This document shows, one piece after another, positions 38,349 to 49,229 of a stretch of 64,000 nucleotides of DNA; within the stretch, counting starts at the first letter, position 1, and each line of letters starts with the position of its first letter. This DNA is from Monilinia fructicola (Eukaryota; Ascomycota; Leotiomycetes; Helotiales; Sclerotiniaceae). The DNA lies in the NCBI GenBank assembly GCA_008692225.1, contig VICG01000001.1, forward strand, positions 1,166,501-1,230,500, written 5' to 3'. The position numbers were made by a program, and so were the translations under genes. The notes beneath the pieces were generated by a model that saw nothing but the letters and a program-made list of their open reading frames with translations, was not told the origin of the DNA and did not search any database.

Positions 38349-39299
38349 ATGTCTGCCTTGAGAATTCTCGTACCCGTAAAGAGGGTCATTGACTATGCAG
38401 TTCGTAATCTCCTCAATTCAAAATGCCAACCTTAAACCATTGATCCTCTCTATACAAATGAAAAAGTATGTAAATTAACCAAAACACCATAGGTCAAACC
38501 TCGCGTCAACAAAGCACAAACAGCCATCGAAACCAATGGTGTCAAACACAGCATGAACCCTTTTGATGAGCTCTCAATCGAAGAGTCGGTCCGTATCCGC
38601 GAGAAGAAAACAGCACCGGGCGGCGTTGAAGAAATTCTCGCCTTTTCAGCTGGCCCACCAAAATCCCAAGATGTTCTCCGCACAGCCATGGCCATGGGCG
38701 CTGATCGCAGTTTATTAGTCGAAATAAAAGAAGGAGAAGAATTGGAGCCATTGGGGGTTGCGAAATTGTTAAAAAAGGTTGTGGAGCAAGAGAAGAGTAA
38801 CTTGGTATTTTTGGGCAAACAGAGTATTGATGATGATGCGGGGCAGACGGGACAGATGTTGGCGGGATTGTTGGGATGGAGTCAGGCGACTCAGGCGAGT
38901 AAGGTGGAGTTTAAGGATGGTGATATAGTGGAGGTCACAAAGGAGGTAGATGGGGGAACAGATGTAGTGAGGGGTAAATTGCCCATGGTTATTACGACAG
39001 ATTTGAGATTAAACGAGCCGAGATATGCGAGCTTGCAAAGTATCATGAAGGCAAAGAAAAAGAAGTTGGAAAAATCCACCTTGAGTGATTGGGGCGTGGA
39101 TGGTACTCAGAGATTAAAGACTTTGAAAGTCATTGGTAGGTTGATATTTTCTACTCAGGCTTTGTGATACGATCCTAGCTAGGGTATTCTGAATATTTAC
39201 TGACAAATGGACGCAGAACCACCGCCAAGGCAAGGAGGCGGCAAAGTTGACGATGTAGACGGAATGGTCTCCAAGTTGAAGGAATTGGGCGCTTTATAA
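38349..39299 (+). CDS. ETFB: Electron transfer flavoprotein beta subunit
   Basis: ETF beta pairs with ETF alpha in the mitochondrial matrix to pass electrons from acyl-CoA and related dehydrogenases to ETF-ubiquinone oxidoreductase; beta binds AMP. Three exons, 38349-38399, 38493-39135 and 39217-39299, give 258 residues, the usual length. Introns are 93 nt (GTTCGT donor, CATAG acceptor) and 81 nt (GTAGGT donor, TACTGAC branch, CGCAG acceptor). Sequence evidence: N-terminal MSALRILVPVKRVIDYA continuing VKPRV, MNPFDELSIEESVR, the LGKQSIDDDAGQTGQMLAG segment, and the family signature VITTDLRLNEPRYASL followed by IMKAKKKK. It ends with a conserved C-terminal helix, VSKLKELGAL. The frame is intact. 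It is the first gene to the right of the isochore, and its start lies only 250 bp from the boundary. Confidence 0.95.
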
Positions 39300-41485
39300 A
39301 GGAATGGAAAATGATCACAAACAAAAAGGGGTGTGTATATGTACTACTTACAGGATCGGGCAAAGAAACAGCCTTGAATTTGGGAAGCGAGTAGAAGTTA
39401 GGAAAGATTCACCAGATCTGCATAGCTTTCCGATAGATTTACGACGAGAAATAGACCCGTAATCCAATTTTGCCGTGTATGGTTAATTCCTGGGAAAGCT
39501 CTAGATGTTAACAATACCCAGTTTACTTTGTTCAACTCGATTTTTGGCGAGCTCGCTCCGTTTCTCACGCGAGTAAATCCAAACCAAAATCGACATCTTC
39601 ATCGCATAGTCTTCAGCCGATCCTTCACCCCCCATCAGCACCGGGCAAAACTCAATTTCGTACCCGGTGCTTTACATAAACTTCATCCGCCAAACATAAA
39701 ACCAATTCCCAAAAAGTGAGAAATGCTTACTATACTGTGTAGTTTTAGGGAATTTATCGCGCCGAAGCGTCGACCATAGTTTGAATGCCTCCTCTTACAA
39801 TCTTTGGAGAGACTTATCACTGTACTGTACATTGAATACTGGAGTGAATTGCGATAATCAAATATTCTAAGCCAGATTACCCTCATGCTGTAAAATTAAA
39901 GTAAATTACTTTTATGCCACACATATCGAGGTTGTTTACTATTATGCTAATGGGATATCGATTCCAGCCGCAAAAACATAGATTCTACCATTCCACCATA
40001 GATTATACCTCCCACCTTCCCCCGTCACAACTTTGAAGCCTTTGGAGTAGATTCTGCTCAGGATTTGATTCCAAGGCCTACAGCATGGGAGTGAGCAACC
40101 GCAATGTTTGCGGCACGAGCGGAATTCAAATCATTTCTCAATCTTGACGGCACTCTATCAGATTTTCCGCCCGCCCACGAGTCAAGCCCAATCTTCTCCA
40201 TGGTGGATTCTCCCATCTGAAACCATCCATTTAGATAAGCCACTGCTGAATTAGGAGGTAAGCATTTTCCCGATATCCCAGCCGTGTAAATACATCTTCA
40301 ATGCATTTTATACTCCACCTAGGTACAGACTACAATACCCCAACCATCACCCCAGCCCCAGCCTTCGGAATAATACTCAACCATGCCATGGCATTCCATA
40401 ACCATTCCAATCCCCATCCCAAAATCCCCCTCAATTAAAGTTATTCGCCACAGCATCACCAAGGAACAGAGATCGACCGGGTCCCATCTGCGGACTCTGC
40501 GGACCCCGAGGTTTGCTCAGTCCTCCTTTTAAACTCGCTTAGCAAAACGCTCGGCAAATCCGTAGCAAAACGTACGGGATGAACTGGCAAGAACCCTGGA
40601 ACGCGCTGGAGATAAGCTTGGTTGAAACGTGGCAGAGTCTTTCGATTCTGTTTTATTATTTTCGTGTGAGAGGATGCTTGTAGTGGATGGATTTTGTTGG
40701 ATTTTTACTTGAGTTTTGTCGGGGTGGGGACAGCCTCTGGAGGTTTGTCATTAATCATCGGGGTTGTGGGTTAACATGGGGCGAAGAATAAGATGGGGGT
40801 GAGAGTAAAGAGAGAATGCAAAAAAGGTTATAGTTTAAATTTCTAGTAGTTTGCAGGAGACAAGGCGTAGCCCGGAGGTAGTTCAACATACACTAATTAA
40901 AGCTCCGACCACAAGCTCATCTCGCATTCGAAAACAGATCATGCAACTTAGTCCGAACTAAAACCATCCTAGCTCATATAGCATAACGAACATGATGTTT
41001 TACGTTCCTCGAGATCTCGATGAGGAAACGCGTGTTTTTATATCCCGGTGTTTGCCATGTGGCATCGAATTCTGAATCTGCTACACCAATCATGGAAGTC
41101 ATAGCGAACTCTTGACTTTCAAGCTAGAAGTATCATAATTGCTTCTAGCTTCCCTTTATCGCACCTCATGACCTGTTATGTGAGCGAAGAAACAAGCTCA
41201 GAATGATAGAGATTTTTGGTATACAATATAGTGCCTGTCCCACGGTATGAAAAGTTTGAATGTCTTACCAGTCCTCTTGCGTTGGATTTTCTGTACGTTA
41301 TTATCACAAAATACATATTTTTAACTCCTTATCCTTGATCAAGATCTCACACCTGAGTTCATTGGATGCACTTGATATTGTTTTCGAGGCCATGATGATA
41401 TAGGGAATCTCAACACGTAAACGGATGAGACGCAAGTGGGTTTGCATGCAGTATATATCGAATTCACGGAACCGAGAAGTACAAA
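39300..41485. other. Intergenic region
   Basis: No recognised gene. A 61-codon frame at 40058-40243 (-) has reasonable composition (GESTMEKIGLDSWAGGKSDR) and could be a small hypothetical protein or exon, but nothing else supports it. No repeats of note. Confidence 0.4.
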
Positions 41486-43270
41486 ATGCAGTCACTATTG
41501 GTGGAATCTGCGACTTGGTACCCTTTTGCGGTGCTCATTGTAGTTCTCAGATAGTATGTCTCATCAAACTGTGCACTAGGACACATTTCATGACGATGTG
41601 AAATTGGTATCTCGCTGCCACTGTCGAAAGAAAAGTGGTGGTGTTATAAGAATAAGACTGACATGAAATTTGTTTCCAGTATTTCCAGATGGGTACAACT
41701 TGGATCAATAAAAAATTATCAATTGCAAGATTATATCATGCTGGTTGTGTTCGTAAGTAGCGTCTATTCCAAATTAGTGTTCTTTCTTCACGAATGCAAT
41801 CATCTGGGTCTTGCATTTAACCTAAATCCTTCCCTACCCTTCATAGTTTTCTATCATCTAACATCCATCATAGCTTTCCTATACTGTCCTCATTGTAACC
41901 ACAAACTTGGCATACGATCTTGGTACAAATCTTATACATCCATCTGATATTTCCAAGGTTCGTGTCGTTGTTCGCCGAGTTGTGAAGTGAATCGTTGACA
42001 AAAATGGCAACAGCTCGCCCCTGAATCTATCGCTTCCCGTATAACTGGCAGCAAACTTGTGCTCGTGGTAGAGAGCAGTCCATGATCATGACAGTTTGGG
42101 GCTGCAAAGCTTGTTTGCTGTGCATGTTTCTGAAAATGATGTATGTATCTTCTTTGACATGTGTGATGACAATACTGACTCAAGAGTTAGGGAAGGTATC
42201 AAACCCCATAATCTTATTGTGAAATTGGTAGCCGTGTATGTTGGTACGGGCTTAGTGATGATGGAAATTCTCTATTTTGGGGTATGGTGTCGACCATTCT
42301 CAAATTATTGGGCAGTTCCTACTCCAAATGGTTGGTCCAAATCATATTCTCTTGAGATAATGTGTTGATGAAAATAACAGAACAATGCTCGACTGCTATC
42401 CATCACTTGATAGTGAATGCTGCAATAAACATAAGCTCAGATCTCATGTTGCTGTGTATACCGATGCCACTGGTTTTGAAGGCACAACTTCCGACATTGA
42501 AGTGCGTTATCCTCGCTACCCTGACTCCTTCGAAAAATATACTGACGGTGAAAAAAAAAAGGAAAATTCTTCTCATAAGTGTTTTTTCCTTGGGCATATT
42601 TGCTATTACCTCTGCCGTGGCCAACAAATATTTTTCCTTTGAAAATCCTTTTGACGTTATGTGGACATACGTAAGTTTTCCAAACAGGCTTGTCACTATT
42701 TGGAAAAGACTAACCTCAACAACTGAAGTGGTACATCAGAGAAGCATCAACCGTAATGTACGTGGCCAATATTCCGATGTGTTGGCCACTGGCAAGGAAA
42801 TTGTTTGGTTTGAGATCTTGGTCAGGATCTGTAGACGGCACTAAATCGAAAATTACAATGGTTCCTAAGAAATACTCGAGTACCGGGAGCGGTTCAAGAT
42901 TTGGGAACAGAAAAGAAAATTCGATATATAAAACTGAAAGTAGAGTGGGAATAATCGATGGGAATCAAGAAGGTAGCTCGGCTGGAGCAATTGGGTAAGT
43001 CGTTCCATGCCTGACACTTGTTGAATGGTAGCATCCTTTTTGATCTTCAACATCGCAGAGGACAGTTAACTAATTCTCAATGATAGGTTGGAAATATGGG
43101 AAAGTAGAGAAGTGAGTGTAAGGAATGAGGAGCAAAGCCCAAATGGAAATATCGAAAATACGACCACCATCACTACAATAGTGTCGAGGAACAATTCGAT
43201 TGAGTACCCGAGAAGCAATCCACGAGTAGAGAGAGTGGAGAGTCGACAACATGTGGGCTATGCAGCATGA
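41486..43270 (+). CDS. Rhodopsin-domain seven-helix membrane protein (fungal PF20684 type), with a 2-nt frame break
   Basis: Nine exons can be laid out: 41486-41553, 41680-41752, 41874-41957, 42014-42140, 42191-42330, 42381-42501, 42562-42670, 42729-42994 and 43087-43270. After dropping two bases they sum to 389 residues. Seven hydrophobic segments match the fungal rhodopsin-domain family. Examples are LQDYIMLVVF with LSYTVLIVTTN, KLVLVVE then MTVWGCKACLLCMF, VMMEILYFGVWCRPFSNYW, HHLIVNAAINISSDLMLLC, ILLISVFSLGIFAI, and WYIREASTVMYVANIPMCW. The cytosolic tail ends LEIWESREVSV plus a Ser/Asn-rich region. Members are orphan plasma-membrane proteins; ligand unknown. Exon 4 contains an extra AG at 42074-42075 that shifts frame and would stop translation at CCA TGA. 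Without it, all phases agree. It is either a recent pseudogene or a sequence error. Confidence 0.75.
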
Positions 43271-43764
43271 CAGTTTTTATAGATCAATAACATTAATACA
43301 GATGAGACTCTTAATACCAAGAAACTGGGAGAGAGTTGTGATGAGATTGATGTCGATGGTTTTGGAGTTGAAGATGTTTCCAAGGTTCCCGAGGTCCCTC
43401 ATGATCAATAGGAGGCTTGATTTTTGACTTGAGAGCCTTATATACAAGGCCAAAGATTAAGGCCATCCATCATCATACTTACTAATCTCGGCACGTGTCA
43501 GAACGGCCGGCTGGTTCCGTAAGTCGAACAGGGATCAGACGTGATTCTGACGCGTTGAATTTGATTCAGGCATTGTAATAAATGTTTGCAGATATCCATG
43601 GATGATTTCTCATTCTGTGACAAGATAAAGAAGGATAGAAAGGCATCTCTACAACAACAGAACTATATTGAATCTATTTAACTCTTTCTTTTCACAACTA
43701 ATCGACTTTCAATTGAGTTACCAAGCAATGCGCATTTGTTTAATTGATTTTCACAATATTTACA
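43271..43764. other. Intergenic region between the rhodopsin-like and SAP genes
   Basis: Ordinary sequence, no gene. It contains the 3' end of the rhodopsin-like transcript and the promoter and leader of the SAP-domain gene. Confidence 0.5.
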
Positions 43765-45744
43765 ATGACTGATTGGAATAAGTTAAAGGTCATTGACCTG
43801 AAAGCAGAGTTGAAGAAACGAGGTCTTTCACAAACCGGACTCAAACCTGCTCTCGTTGCTCGACTTTCAGCTGCAGAGAATGAAGATGGCTCAGAAAGTG
43901 ATATAACGATTCAGGATGATGCGAACAAAATAAACCCAGAATCTGCTACATCTCCAGATACCATTTCACCTCCACAAACATCATCTCTGGAGATCGATAC
44001 AGCATCTACAGCTGAAAATACAGAAGAAATACAAGCAGACCCTATTCCCGAAAGTAATGCGACTCGAGCATCTTCTTCTGAAGTGAATGCCGAACATCCA
44101 ACTGAACCGGTCATTGAGCCGAGCGAGCCTAAGGATGAGGCAACTGAACCAGCTGCAGTCCTAGAGGGTGTAGAGCCCCATGCAGATAATGAAAAAGAGC
44201 AAGTTGAAAACTCAACCCTCACAACCTATAGATACTACAGAATTCTCACAACCCCCTTCGCAAGCTACGTCTCAGCCACCCGAACAAATTGAGGACAATC
44301 GCTCTGCTGAGCTTTCCGTCGAACCACGAGATGTGGTCGAAGACCGACAGAAGAGAAAGCGCAGATCACAAAGTCCAGCTTTGACTTCTACTGATGTTGC
44401 CCGAAAAAGAGCTCGACCAAACGATGGTGGCGAAGAGGTTGCGACTTCGAAAGAAGATGCAGAATGGGTTGATAAACACAATGCGGTCGATACAGATGAA
44501 GTCAACGCTGAATCAAAGGAGGTGACGATGGGCGAAGATGGACCTACGATAGTCGATGACTCCAAAGAAGAAGTAGTAGCAGAGCAACCACTTTCGAATT
44601 CAAATGAGGGCGCGGCCGATAAAATGGATGTTGACGTTGAGGAGGCTCGGCAAAATGTTGAAGTTGCGACCACTTCACCGGAAGTCTCACGGCCACGCGA
44701 TTCGAGGTTCAAAAACCTATTCTCTTCTCCGCAAAAAAGCACATGAAGATACAGAAAATGGTACATCACTCGCAAGAACCTGTGGAGGATGAATCGTCGT
44801 ACAACCCCATTACTCCAGCCATCCATCCTGCAACTACAGCTCTCTATATCCGCAATTTCGTTCGACCACTTCAGGAAACTCGACTTCATGATTATCTCAC
44901 CACTCTTGCTACTCCACCAGGGAGTGAACCAGAGCCAGATGCCATTTCACATTTCCACATCGATCGCGTTCGAACACACGCACTGGTTCAATTCAAAAAT
45001 TTGTCTGCTGCAGCACGAGTACGCAGCGTAATGCATGATCGCGTTTGGCCCGATGAACCGAATCGTAAAGCACTATGGGTAGATTTTATACCAGATGAAA
45101 AGGTGAAAGAATGGATTGATCAAGAGCAAGCTTCGGGGCCGGGACGAAACACAAAGAAGTGGGAAGTAATTTATGAGGAGACAGAAGACGATGGAGATCG
45201 TCGAGTTACTGCTATTTTGCAGGAATCTACAGGTGACTCTCAATTAATGCATGCCAGGAAGCAGTCGATTCCATTTTCTGCGCCGACAGGACCATCAAGG
45301 GGCATTGAAGGAGCACCATCAGGACCTAGAAGCTTTGGTGGTCCAAGAACTATTCCTATGCGAAATCTCTCCGAACTCTTCAAATCTACCACCACACAGC
45401 CCACATTGTACTGGCAACCTGCATCGGAGGATTTGGTCAATCGAAGACTGGATGCGATTGCAGACGTAACCACTAAAGACATTTCACGCCATACTGGATC
45501 AGATATCAACAGGTATACATTTGAGGATGGAGACAGATTTGTTGATCGTGGAAAAGAAATCTTTTCAGGCATTAGACCTCCACCGGGCCACCGGGGACCC
45601 GGAAACCAGCGTCGCGGTAGAGGAGGCGGAGGTGGTGGGTATGGGAGTAGGGGAGGCGATAGAGGATACGACCGAGGCTACGACCGAGGAGTTGACCGAG
45701 TATATGACAGTTACAGAGCACCACCTCGGGATCGAGATAGATAG
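43765..45744 (+). CDS. Acinus-like SAP-domain RNA-binding protein, two compensating frame breaks
   Basis: Acinus-type proteins form the ASAP complex with RNPS1 and SAP18 and act in splicing and exon-junction biology in the nucleus. The start MTDWNKLKVIDLKAELKKRG opens a SAP domain (residues 1-38). An acidic Ser/Thr/Glu-rich region follows, then a basic nuclear-type stretch (RQKRKRRSQSPA and ARKRARPND). An RRM-like fold begins TTALYIRNFVRPLQETRL (about 355-445). The RNPS1/SAP18-binding motif is PMRNLSELFKSTTTQPTLYW (about 531-550). The C-terminus is a GYDR/RGG-rich tail. The SAP part and the RRM part are in the same frame, but about 44200-44740 is coded in another frame: one base too many near A-runs 44192-44196 or 44207-44210, one too few near A-run 44733-44738. 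No plausible introns explain it. The total is 659 residues if the two cancel. Confidence 0.85.
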
Positions 45745-46049
45745 GCGTTACTGAAAGGCCCGGGCATTACTGAAGGCATTACTGAGAGGCACAATCCTAA
45801 TAGGCGAAGGGTGTTTTCTGCATCACTAATTACAAGGATTTGTGCCAGATGAAAAATAAAAGAAACATCTGACCCTGGAGTTGTAAGATGATTTGGTTGT
45901 AGTGATAGAAAACAAACACCAAACACAGCAAGCACCTTGAGCACCTTTCAAAGTAAATAGTTAGCTACTTGAGATAATACCCGCACTGTACTATTACTAT
46001 ATCTTCAAATGCTTTTTGTGCTGGTCTGGTCTGGTCTGGTCTTAGGGTT

Positions 46050-46610
46050 TGTTGTTTATATTGATATACTATAATATATATTGATCAAGTTCATTATAAT
46101 ATATAATATTGCTTAAGGCAAATATATATATATATATATATATATTAGTATGTTTTAGAATAGATTATTTAATGTATTTTAGGTAAGGATTAGATATTTT
46201 AAATAGGGATTAAAAATATTTTAAGTAAATATTAAAGATATTTTAAAAAGAAAAAGAATAAATTTAATTAGATAATTAAAAAAAGTCTTTAATACTTATT
46301 AAATACATTTTTTAAAAATCTTTTATATTTATTAAATATACCTTTAAAATTTATCTATATTCTTTATTAATAATATTACTTATTTAAGCTAATTAGTATT
46401 ATTTATTTTTAATATATTAAATAAGATAAATTAATTTAACTATTTAAATCGATATAATTTACTAGAAATCTTTTATAAAGATAAATTCTTATTCCTATTT
46501 GAAAATCTCTTAAGTTTTATTCTATTTCTTTTTATTTTAATAATACTTAAAAGACGTTATAATATAAAGATATATATTCGTTAGTTAAAAAAATATATAA
46601 ATTATAAGAG
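46050..46610 (+). repeat. AT-rich dispersed repeat, copy 1
   Basis: It starts TGTTGTTTATATTGATATAC and ends near TATATAAATTATAAG. It aligns over its whole length with 62447-63179 in the same orientation, sharing blocks such as AAAAAGTCTTTAATACTTATT and TATATTCGTTAG (46575-46590 against 63145-63160). The sequence is AT-rich with RIP-type differences. It could be a solo LTR or a MITE. Termini are not fixed by a target duplication. Confidence 0.7.
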
Positions 46611-47061
46611 TTGCGATTATAGCTTATTATATACCTTAATTACGTTTTTATATTAAAACCTTAATTTTTTTAACTTTTGATATCCTTAATAAATTATTAA
46701 ATATTATAAAGAAATTTATAATCTTTAAATAAATAAATAAATAAAGAATTATTAAAAATTCTATAAAAATAAGCTAATTAATTCTTATATTTTTTAATCG
46801 AATATTGTTTTTATAAGAGTAAATAATATAACTTTTTTAAAAAAAAATTATTATTTTATGTAGGAAAAGCGTTATATATACGATTTTTTAAAAACTCTTA
46901 ATTTTAAAGAGATATGATTTTTTATAAAATAAATAAAAATAAATCGCTTTATATTTTATATTTATTTATTTTAAAATATAATTAATTAAAATGTCTAATA
47001 AAATATATATAATATAAAAGTTATCGAATTTTTTAATTTGTATAAGAGAATATAAATTTAG

Positions 47062-47213
47062 ATATAGATATTAGATATTAGATATTAGATATTAGATATT
47101 AGATATTAGATATTAGATATTAGATATTAGATATTAGATATTAGATATTAGATATTAGATATTAGATATTAGATATTAGATATTAGATATTAGATATTAG
47201 ATATTAGATATTA
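47062..47213. repeat. 7-bp minisatellite, unit AGATATT
   Basis: About 21 perfect or near-perfect tandem copies of AGATATT, directly following the AT-rich repeat region and ending at TTATTTAAG. Confidence 0.95.
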
Positions 47214-48782
47214 TTTAAGTAGATATTAGATACTAGATGTATGATTCTTTCCGTGATCGGATGGGATGGGATGGGATGGATGAATGGAAGGTTTCTAGAT
47301 CTACTATAAGGTCACTTATCAATTTCTGTTGTTCATGATTGTTCTTTTGTATTTCTTGGGTGGGTGGGTAGGTAGGTAGTAGTAGAGGAGGAGGGTTAAG
47401 TCGTGATAGCTATGGATTGTAGTTACTAGGTATATATATGTGCAAGCTAGCAGTCCCTAGTAAGTCTGATATATGATAGATATATTATAATACTTAGATA
47501 TATTATGATACAGATCCATGGATAGAAGATCTTCCCAGTCATTGTTCTAACAACAAATCAGATTACAAGGGGAGGGGAGGGAAGGGAAGGGAAGAGAGAG
47601 AGAATTGTTGAAGATCGATCGACGTAGACCGGGCATCAAAGGGAATCATCATACAGTATTAGTGGCATTAGGGTTCTCATTTCAATGGCTGCTTTTATCA
47701 TCCGTCCGCTTCTTTGGATCTGTTACGCCGTGCAATTGTTGAAAATCCACTCACTTCCTGCGGAGTGCTCTGTACCGTGTACTATGAACGATGAACGAGA
47801 TTGTTAGATAGATTATTAGATTATTAGATTATAAGAAGATATAAGAATATCAGAAGGGTACAAGTACAAGATAGATAAGATAGGGCTGGATTGGATTGGA
47901 TTGGATTGGATTGGATCTTATTGAGTTTATTAGTAAAGGCATTGAGAAATCGAATTGCGGTTTGAGGAATGGAAACTCGAGGGCTTCTCATGTTCTTTTG
48001 TACAAAGTACTTCTGATGCATTTAAACTTTTGGACTCTTTTTTTGTATGGAGGGTAGTGACTCGTGACTTGTGACTCGTGACTTGTAAGTGATTAAAAGT
48101 GAATGAGTGAGTGAGTGCCTACCTAGGTAGGTAAATGAGTAAGTAAATGAATGAGTAGTGAGTAAGTGAGTGACAAGAGAGTATTACATTTTCTCATAGT
48201 AGTTAGTCCGTCATCGGCTTTTCACTTTACCTTCACTCCCGTCATCATTCACATTCGTTGATTCGTTTGATTCGTTGATTCGTTGATTCATTGATTTTTT
48301 TTTCTTTTCTCTTATGAATCATGATTGACCACTTATATTTTTTCTTTGGGTGAGTGAGTATACTCCGTAAATAATAATAAGAAGTATTCAGCCCTTCAAT
48401 GACCCCACTTCATTTTATAATTGACCAATCATTTAATTTTAAAATAGGTTTTACCTTTTTTAGCGTCACTCTAGCAAACAAAGCGGCATTCAACCTTTTC
48501 CCGCTTAGAATCTTTTTTTTTCTCTTGTACCCCCATTTCCATCCATCCATCCGCCCATCCACCCATCCACCCATCAATCAATCAATCAATCAATCACATT
48601 ACACACAATTGTTACACCAACACTCCAATATCAACTACTTCTACTCCACAATTTTTACTTCCTACTTCAATGAAACTGCTTCTTAATTCTTAACAATTAC
48701 ATCTCACGTTCTCAATACTTCAATACTTCAAAAATCTTCCTTCTATTGATCTATCAGATACGAATAGAAAAAAGTCGCGCGT

Positions 48783-49169
48783 ATGAGTGGTCGCTCGTCA
48801 GTTTTTACATCCCAGGTATGTTGTTGGTCTTCCTTGGTCTCTTCTATGGTAATTGTTGATAATGAGTCAATCTCATCAATCCTCAATTCTTGTCGTTGGA
48901 AATGAAAGTTGAAGTCAAATTCGACTATCCATTGTGAAGTAGAGATGACTTGTCATCAAGTAGAATTATCATTAGCAGCTGAATGGATTTCAAAGATGCA
49001 TTTAACTAACATATTCTCGTAGGATTATATCTCAGGTTCGCACACAACCAACCCACCCTATCTATTATCCCCCCCTCCTCTCCCCCTCCCCCTCCAACGA
49101 TTCTCTCACACCCGCCAATATTCTAACAATCTTGCTATAGATCACATCTGGAAAGCTTCAGTCAACTGA
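48783..49169 (+). CDS. Arginine attenuator peptide uORF of CPA1, split by two introns
   Basis: Three mini-exons, 48783-48815 (MSGRSSVFTSQ), 49023-49035 (DYIS plus one base) and 49141-49169 (DHIWKASVN and stop), splice to exactly 24 codons plus a stop. Introns are 207 nt (GTATGT donor, CGTAG acceptor) and 105 nt (GTTCGC donor, CTATAG acceptor). The product matches the arginine attenuator peptide of fungal arg-2/CPA1 mRNAs, where the nascent peptide with arginine stalls ribosomes at the uORF stop and blocks initiation at the main ORF. The key residues Asp12 and Trp19 are present. The stop lies 60 nt before the CPA1 ATG at 49230. The peptide exists only after splicing: reading through intron 1 gives a different, non-functional C-terminus. 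Confidence 0.95.
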
Positions 49170-49229
49170 AATAGCTTTCTCAACACTACCGCCTACCAAA
49201 TCTTACAAAACCAAATCAATACCATAATC

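Larger units (their letters stand above)
45745..48782. other. Repeat-rich intergenic region upstream of CPA1
   Basis: No gene. It holds a CTGGT pentamer array (46021-46042), a long AT-rich dispersed repeat (46050-46610) continuing as AT-rich DNA to about 47050, a 7-bp minisatellite (47062-47213), a GGATT array (about 47885-47917), GATTCGTT repeats (about 48255-48295) and CCAT/AATC repeats (about 48540-48597). The last 500 bp are pyrimidine-rich and probably contain the CPA1 promoter and the beginning of its leader. Confidence 0.6.

Noticed and set aside
44190..44750. Treating 44200-44740 of the SAP gene as one intron
   Set aside because: The segment encodes family-typical sequence (RQKRKRRSQSPA, ARKRARPND, SRFKNLF) in a single open frame, so it is exonic.
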